64,000 bases of DNA from Bryobacteraceae bacterium. Its GTDB lineage: Bacteria; Acidobacteriota; Terriglobia; Bryobacterales; Bryobacteraceae. Under the pieces are notes generated by a model. The model was not told where the DNA came from. It searched no databases and was given only the letters and a program-made list of their open reading frames with translations. A program made the position numbers and the translations under genes. The stretch is taken from the NCBI GenBank assembly GCA_019752335.1, contig JAIEMJ010000010.1, positions 1 to 64,000 of the forward strand, written 5' to 3'. Within the stretch, counting starts at the first letter, position 1. The number at the start of each line of letters is the position of its first letter. Positions 61,120-64,000 of the stretch are shown here, piece after piece.

Positions 61120-62813
61120 CTCCAGCTCAACTCCAGTCCAAGCTCGACGAACTCCTACGGCTTCCGGCCGAAACGGAATGGTTCGAATTTAAGCACAACA
61201 ACGACAACCCTCAGGAAATTGGCGAATACGTTTCCGCCATCTCCAACGGTGCCGCGTTGCACGGCAAGCGAACTGGGTACTTGGTGTGGGGAATTGAAGA
61301 CGGCACCCACTCCGTTCTTGGTACCAACTTTCGTCCCAAGCAAGCCAAGAAAGGCAACGAGAACTTGGAGAGTTGGCTATTCCGCGAGTTGAGTCCTCGG
61401 ATTGACTTTACGATTCACGAATTCGAGCGTAATGGTGCACCCATTGTCATATTCGCGATTCAAGCCGCCAACTCGACTCCGGTCCGCTTTGGCGGCGAGG
61501 CCTTTATCCGTGTCGGCAGCTACAAGAAGAAGCTGAAGGACTTCCCGGAGAAGGAGCGCCGCCTATGGCAAATCCTTTCAGAGTCGCCGGTGGACTGGTC
61601 TGCGCAGCTCGTCGAAAGCGCGACTCTCGGCGATCTCGACGATGAAGCGATTGCGTTTGCCCGTGTCCAGTACCGGCAGAAGCATCCCCAACAGGATGCG
61701 GAACTGGATCGCTGGGACGACTCGACATTTCTGAACAAGGTCAAGGTGTGTGTTGGCGGGAAGGTGACCCGCGCGGCATTGCTACTTCTAGGTAAGCCCG
61801 AGTCGGCTCATCTTCTCTCGCCCGCTCAAGCTCGCATCACCTGGGTGCTGCGGGACGAGAAGAAGCAGGAGAAAGACTACCAGCACTTCGATTTGCCGAT
61901 GATCCTCGTCGGTGACAAGGTGCTTCAGAAGATCCGCAATCTCACGGTTCGGCATTTGCCCAGTGGAACCTTATTCCCTCAGGAAGTAACGCAATACGAC
62001 CCGTGGGTGATTCGCGAGACATTGCACAATTGCATAGCCCACCAGGACTACACACTGGCGGGACGCATCAGTGTGGTAGAAACACCGGACACGCTGCTGT
62101 TCACCAACCTCGGCTCGTTCATTCCAGGCACCGTCGAAGAGATGATTCGAAGCGACGCACCACCGGAGGTTTATCGAAATCCATTTCTGGCGCAGGCGAT
62201 GGTGAACCTGAACATGATCGACACCATTGGGAGCGGGATCAAGCGGATGTTCACCCGTCAGCGGGAGCGTAGCTTTCCCATGCCGGACTATGATCTTGAA
62301 GATCCGAAGAAGGTCGGGGTCCTGCTCACCGGCGAAGTCTTGGACGAGAACTACACGCGCTTGCTATTGAGCCAGATCGAACTCGATCTGACGGATGTGA
62401 TCGCCCTGGACAAGGTCCAGAAAAAGCGCCCGCTTGACGAGGAATCGTTCAAGGTCTTAAAGGCCCGGAATCTGATCGAAGGCCGTCGCCCGAATCTCTT
62501 CGTTTCGGCCAAGATCGCCGCCGCTACTGGTGACAAGGCGGCTTACATCAAGAACCGCGCCTTCGACAAACAGCACTACAAGGACATGGTGGTCGCGTAC
62601 CTGCAGAAGTTTGACGTGGCAAATCGGGCGGATCTGGACGTTCTGCTTGCGGGGAAACTCTCGGATGCATTGGACACGAGACAGAAGAAGGAATTTATCA
62701 AGAACCTTCTACAGGAGATGAAGAAAGCGGGGATCATCGTGCCGGACGGGGCGACGCGCTGGGCGAAATGGCGTCTGTCTAAACCGGCGCCGGAAGGCGG
62801 CGTTTCCCGGTGA
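61116..62813 (+). CDS. AlbA_2/Schlafen-type ATP-binding protein in the type I RM operon
   Basis: A 565-residue protein. The N-terminal AlbA_2 (Schlafen-like) domain covers about residues 8-130 (ETEWFEFKHNN, GAALHGKRTGYLVWGIED). A central HATPase_c_4-like part has RETLHNCIAHQDYTLAGRIS and NLNMIDTIGSGIKRMF; the C-terminus is a winged-helix-like tail. Genes of this type sit between hsdS and hsdR in many type I loci, role unproven; Schlafen-like parts can bind or cut RNA. Co-translated with hsdS. About 120 bases separate it from hsdR. Confidence 0.85.
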   Translation: MTPAQLQSKLDELLRLPAETEWFEFKHNNDNPQEIGEYVSAISNGAALHGKRTGYLVWGIEDGTHSVLGTNFRPKQAKKGNENLESWLFRELSPRIDFTIHEFERNGAPIVIFAIQAANSTPVRFGGEAFIRVGSYKKKLKDFPEKERRLWQILSESPVDWSAQLVESATLGDLDDEAIAFARVQYRQKHPQQDAELDRWDDSTFLNKVKVCVGGKVTRAALLLLGKPESAHLLSPAQARITWVLRDEKKQEKDYQHFDLPMILVGDKVLQKIRNLTVRHLPSGTLFPQEVTQYDPWVIRETLHNCIAHQDYTLAGRISVVETPDTLLFTNLGSFIPGTVEEMIRSDAPPEVYRNPFLAQAMVNLNMIDTIGSGIKRMFTRQRERSFPMPDYDLEDPKKVGVLLTGEVLDENYTRLLLSQIELDLTDVIALDKVQKKRPLDEESFKVLKARNLIEGRRPNLFVSAKIAAATGDKAAYIKNRAFDKQHYKDMVVAYLQKFDVANRADLDVLLAGKLSDALDTRQKKEFIKNLLQEMKKAGIIVPDGATRWAKWRLSKPAPEGGVSR

Positions 62814-62869
62814 GTTTAGCCAGAGAATCGAATCCAGAAGACGGTAAAGCGTTGATTGTAATGGTCTTG

Positions 62870-62924
62870 TCTCTGTCTAATGAGACTGAGTTCCATTATG
62901 CTTTAGCTTGAGATTAGACAGAGA
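62870..62924. promoter_or_regulatory. Inverted repeat upstream of hsdR
   Basis: TCTCTGTCTAA (62870-62880) is the exact reverse complement of TTAGACAGAGA (62914-62924), 33 bases apart, in the 123-base gap before hsdR. It may be an operator for separate control of the nuclease subunit, or a folded leader. No T tract follows it. Confidence 0.5.
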
Positions 62925-62936
62925 ACCGGCTGATGC

Positions 62937-64000
62937 ATGTCTGAATACCTACATGTCGAAAAACCCTTCCTCGACCAGCTCGGAACCCTGGGCTGGACGG
63001 TGGTGGATCAGGGGCACAGCATCATTCCCGCGGACCCGGCCGCCAGTCTGCGGACGAGCTTTCGCGAGTGGCTGTTGCCCGCCGTATTCCGTGACGCGGT
63101 TCGTGCGCTGAACCGTACCCCCGAGGGCACGGAGTGGCTCAATGAGCGCCAGCTAGACGATCTGCGGGACCAACTGACCCGGCACCCGAGCCGGACCTTG
63201 CTTGAAGCGAACGAAGCCGTCCAAAAGCTGCTCTTCAAGGCCCAGGTGGACATGAACGAGATCACCGGCGAACACGACCCGGTTGTCCAGTTGATCGACT
63301 TCGTTCAACCGGAGCGGAATGTCTTTCACGCCATCAACCAGTTCCGCATTGACACACCCGGTTGCGTGAAGAGCTGCATTATTCCGGACATCGTGCTGTT
63401 TGTGAATGGCATTCCACTGCTGGTGATCGAGGCGAAGATTGGAGATGCGAACACAGCCAACCCGATCTATGAGGCCTTCGTTCAATTGCAGCGCTACCGG
63501 AACGCCCGGCCGGAAACGACCGCCGCCGGCCTGCGCGAGGGTGAGCCAAGACTGTTTTCGTCGAACCTGTTGCTGATTCGGACTTGTGGAGAAAAGGCGG
63601 AGTTCGGCACGATCACGTCGGGCCATGAACACTTCTACGCCTGGAAAGACATTTGGCCGGAGAGCCGCCGGAGCTTTTCGCCCCCACTGGGGACGGAACG
63701 CGAACAGGAGAGGCTGATCCAAGGACTGCTAGCGCGGGACACCCTACTGGACGTCTTGCGGACTTGCGCAGTGTTCATGGATACGGACTCCGGCAAGCGC
63801 GTCAAGGTGGTGTGCCGCTATCAGCAGTACCGTGCGGCGCGAAAGATCGTCGAGAGGCTGAGGACGGGTAAGACCCGCGAGGAGAGATCAGGAGTGGTGT
63901 GGCATACCCAAGGTTCGGGCAAGTCACTCACGATGGTTTTTGTTGCGCGAATGCTGCGGGCCTCGATCGACCTGGCGGACTTCAAAATCGTAATGGTCAA
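62937..64000 (+). CDS. hsdR: Type I restriction-modification nuclease/translocase subunit, truncated by window end
   Basis: The first 354 residues of HsdR are present; the frame runs off the window. After MSEYLHVEKPFLDQLGTLGW comes the PD-(D/E)xK nuclease core: PDIVLFVNGIPLLVIEAKIG near residues 152-171 (Asp, Glu, Lys). The Walker A motif of the motor is WHTQGSGKSLT near residue 325. The start at 62937 is the only ATG in frame; the ribosome site is weak. HsdR cuts unmodified DNA after translocation, with HsdM and HsdS. Confidence 0.93.
   Translation, partial: MSEYLHVEKPFLDQLGTLGWTVVDQGHSIIPADPAASLRTSFREWLLPAVFRDAVRALNRTPEGTEWLNERQLDDLRDQLTRHPSRTLLEANEAVQKLLFKAQVDMNEITGEHDPVVQLIDFVQPERNVFHAINQFRIDTPGCVKSCIIPDIVLFVNGIPLLVIEAKIGDANTANPIYEAFVQLQRYRNARPETTAAGLREGEPRLFSSNLLLIRTCGEKAEFGTITSGHEHFYAWKDIWPESRRSFSPPLGTEREQERLIQGLLARDTLLDVLRTCAVFMDTDSGKRVKVVCRYQQYRAARKIVERLRTGKTREERSGVVWHTQGSGKSLTMVFVARMLRASIDLADFKIVMV

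Noticed and set aside
51124-64000. Complete type II CBASS operon
   Set aside because: E2-E1 and JAMM are present but no CD-NTase-like cyclase or standard CBASS effector is found in this window.
62820-64000. Second copy of the tRNA 3' end as right attachment site
   Set aside because: No repeat of the tRNA end was seen by eye; the element continues past the window.

Overview
The window is GC-rich chromosomal DNA from a bacterium that looks like an Acidobacteriota member of the Bryobacterales/Solibacter type. The signs are three very large Oar-like TonB-dependent receptors with an N-terminal carboxypeptidase-regulatory domain, many secreted proteins with Tat-like leaders, chains of genes coupled by ATGA overlaps, and small families typical of that phylum (DUF2277, a short basic KPKKKF protein, tandem lipocalin-like domains, TIGR02147-like HTH proteins). 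This is inference from protein families; no 16S gene is present.

Layout. 0.2-4.4 kb: a four-gene minus-strand operon (sugar isomerase/epimerase, SDR dehydrogenase, TlpA-like protein, glycosidase-like TIM barrel). 4.4-9.6 kb: an HNH nuclease pair, miaE, alpha/beta hydrolase, ThuA-like protein, an endonuclease III relative cut by an in-frame TGA, and an HTH/VOC/membrane operon. 9.6-12.7 kb: ECF sigma factor, membrane-anchored thioredoxin and second thioredoxin, then a split photolyase (FAD half and antenna half in separate genes) with DUF2256. 12.8-17.6 kb: XdhC, MobA-like, AsmA-like and GAF/coiled-coil genes. 17.8-33 kb: three TonB-dependent receptors with DinB, SnoaL, DUF2277, Gfo/Idh/MocA, cupin, PhzF and LamG genes between them. 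33-38.7 kb: a decayed cluster of SpoIIE phosphatase, RsbW-type kinase and STAS genes, interrupted by a Uma2 gene and by REPIN-like inverted palindrome pairs. 38.7-50.9 kb: creatininase/MFS/PKD operon, a circularly permuted D-amino-acid-oxidase relative, a subtilase with a Trp-Gly hexapeptide tail, ispG, and a cobT/amidase/glpD operon.

50.9-64 kb: an initiator tRNA marks the edge of an accessory island. It starts with a plasmid RepA_C-type replication protein and carries, on the minus strand, a metallo-beta-lactamase-fold protein, an E2-E1 fusion and a JAMM isopeptidase (a ubiquitin-like conjugation cassette with no visible nucleotidyltransferase). Divergent to it lies a WYL regulator of the BrxR/CapW type, followed by a four-helix membrane protein and a type I restriction-modification locus (hsdM, hsdS, an AlbA_2/Schlafen-type gene, hsdR running off the window). 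This island is the best candidate for a poorly described antiviral system.
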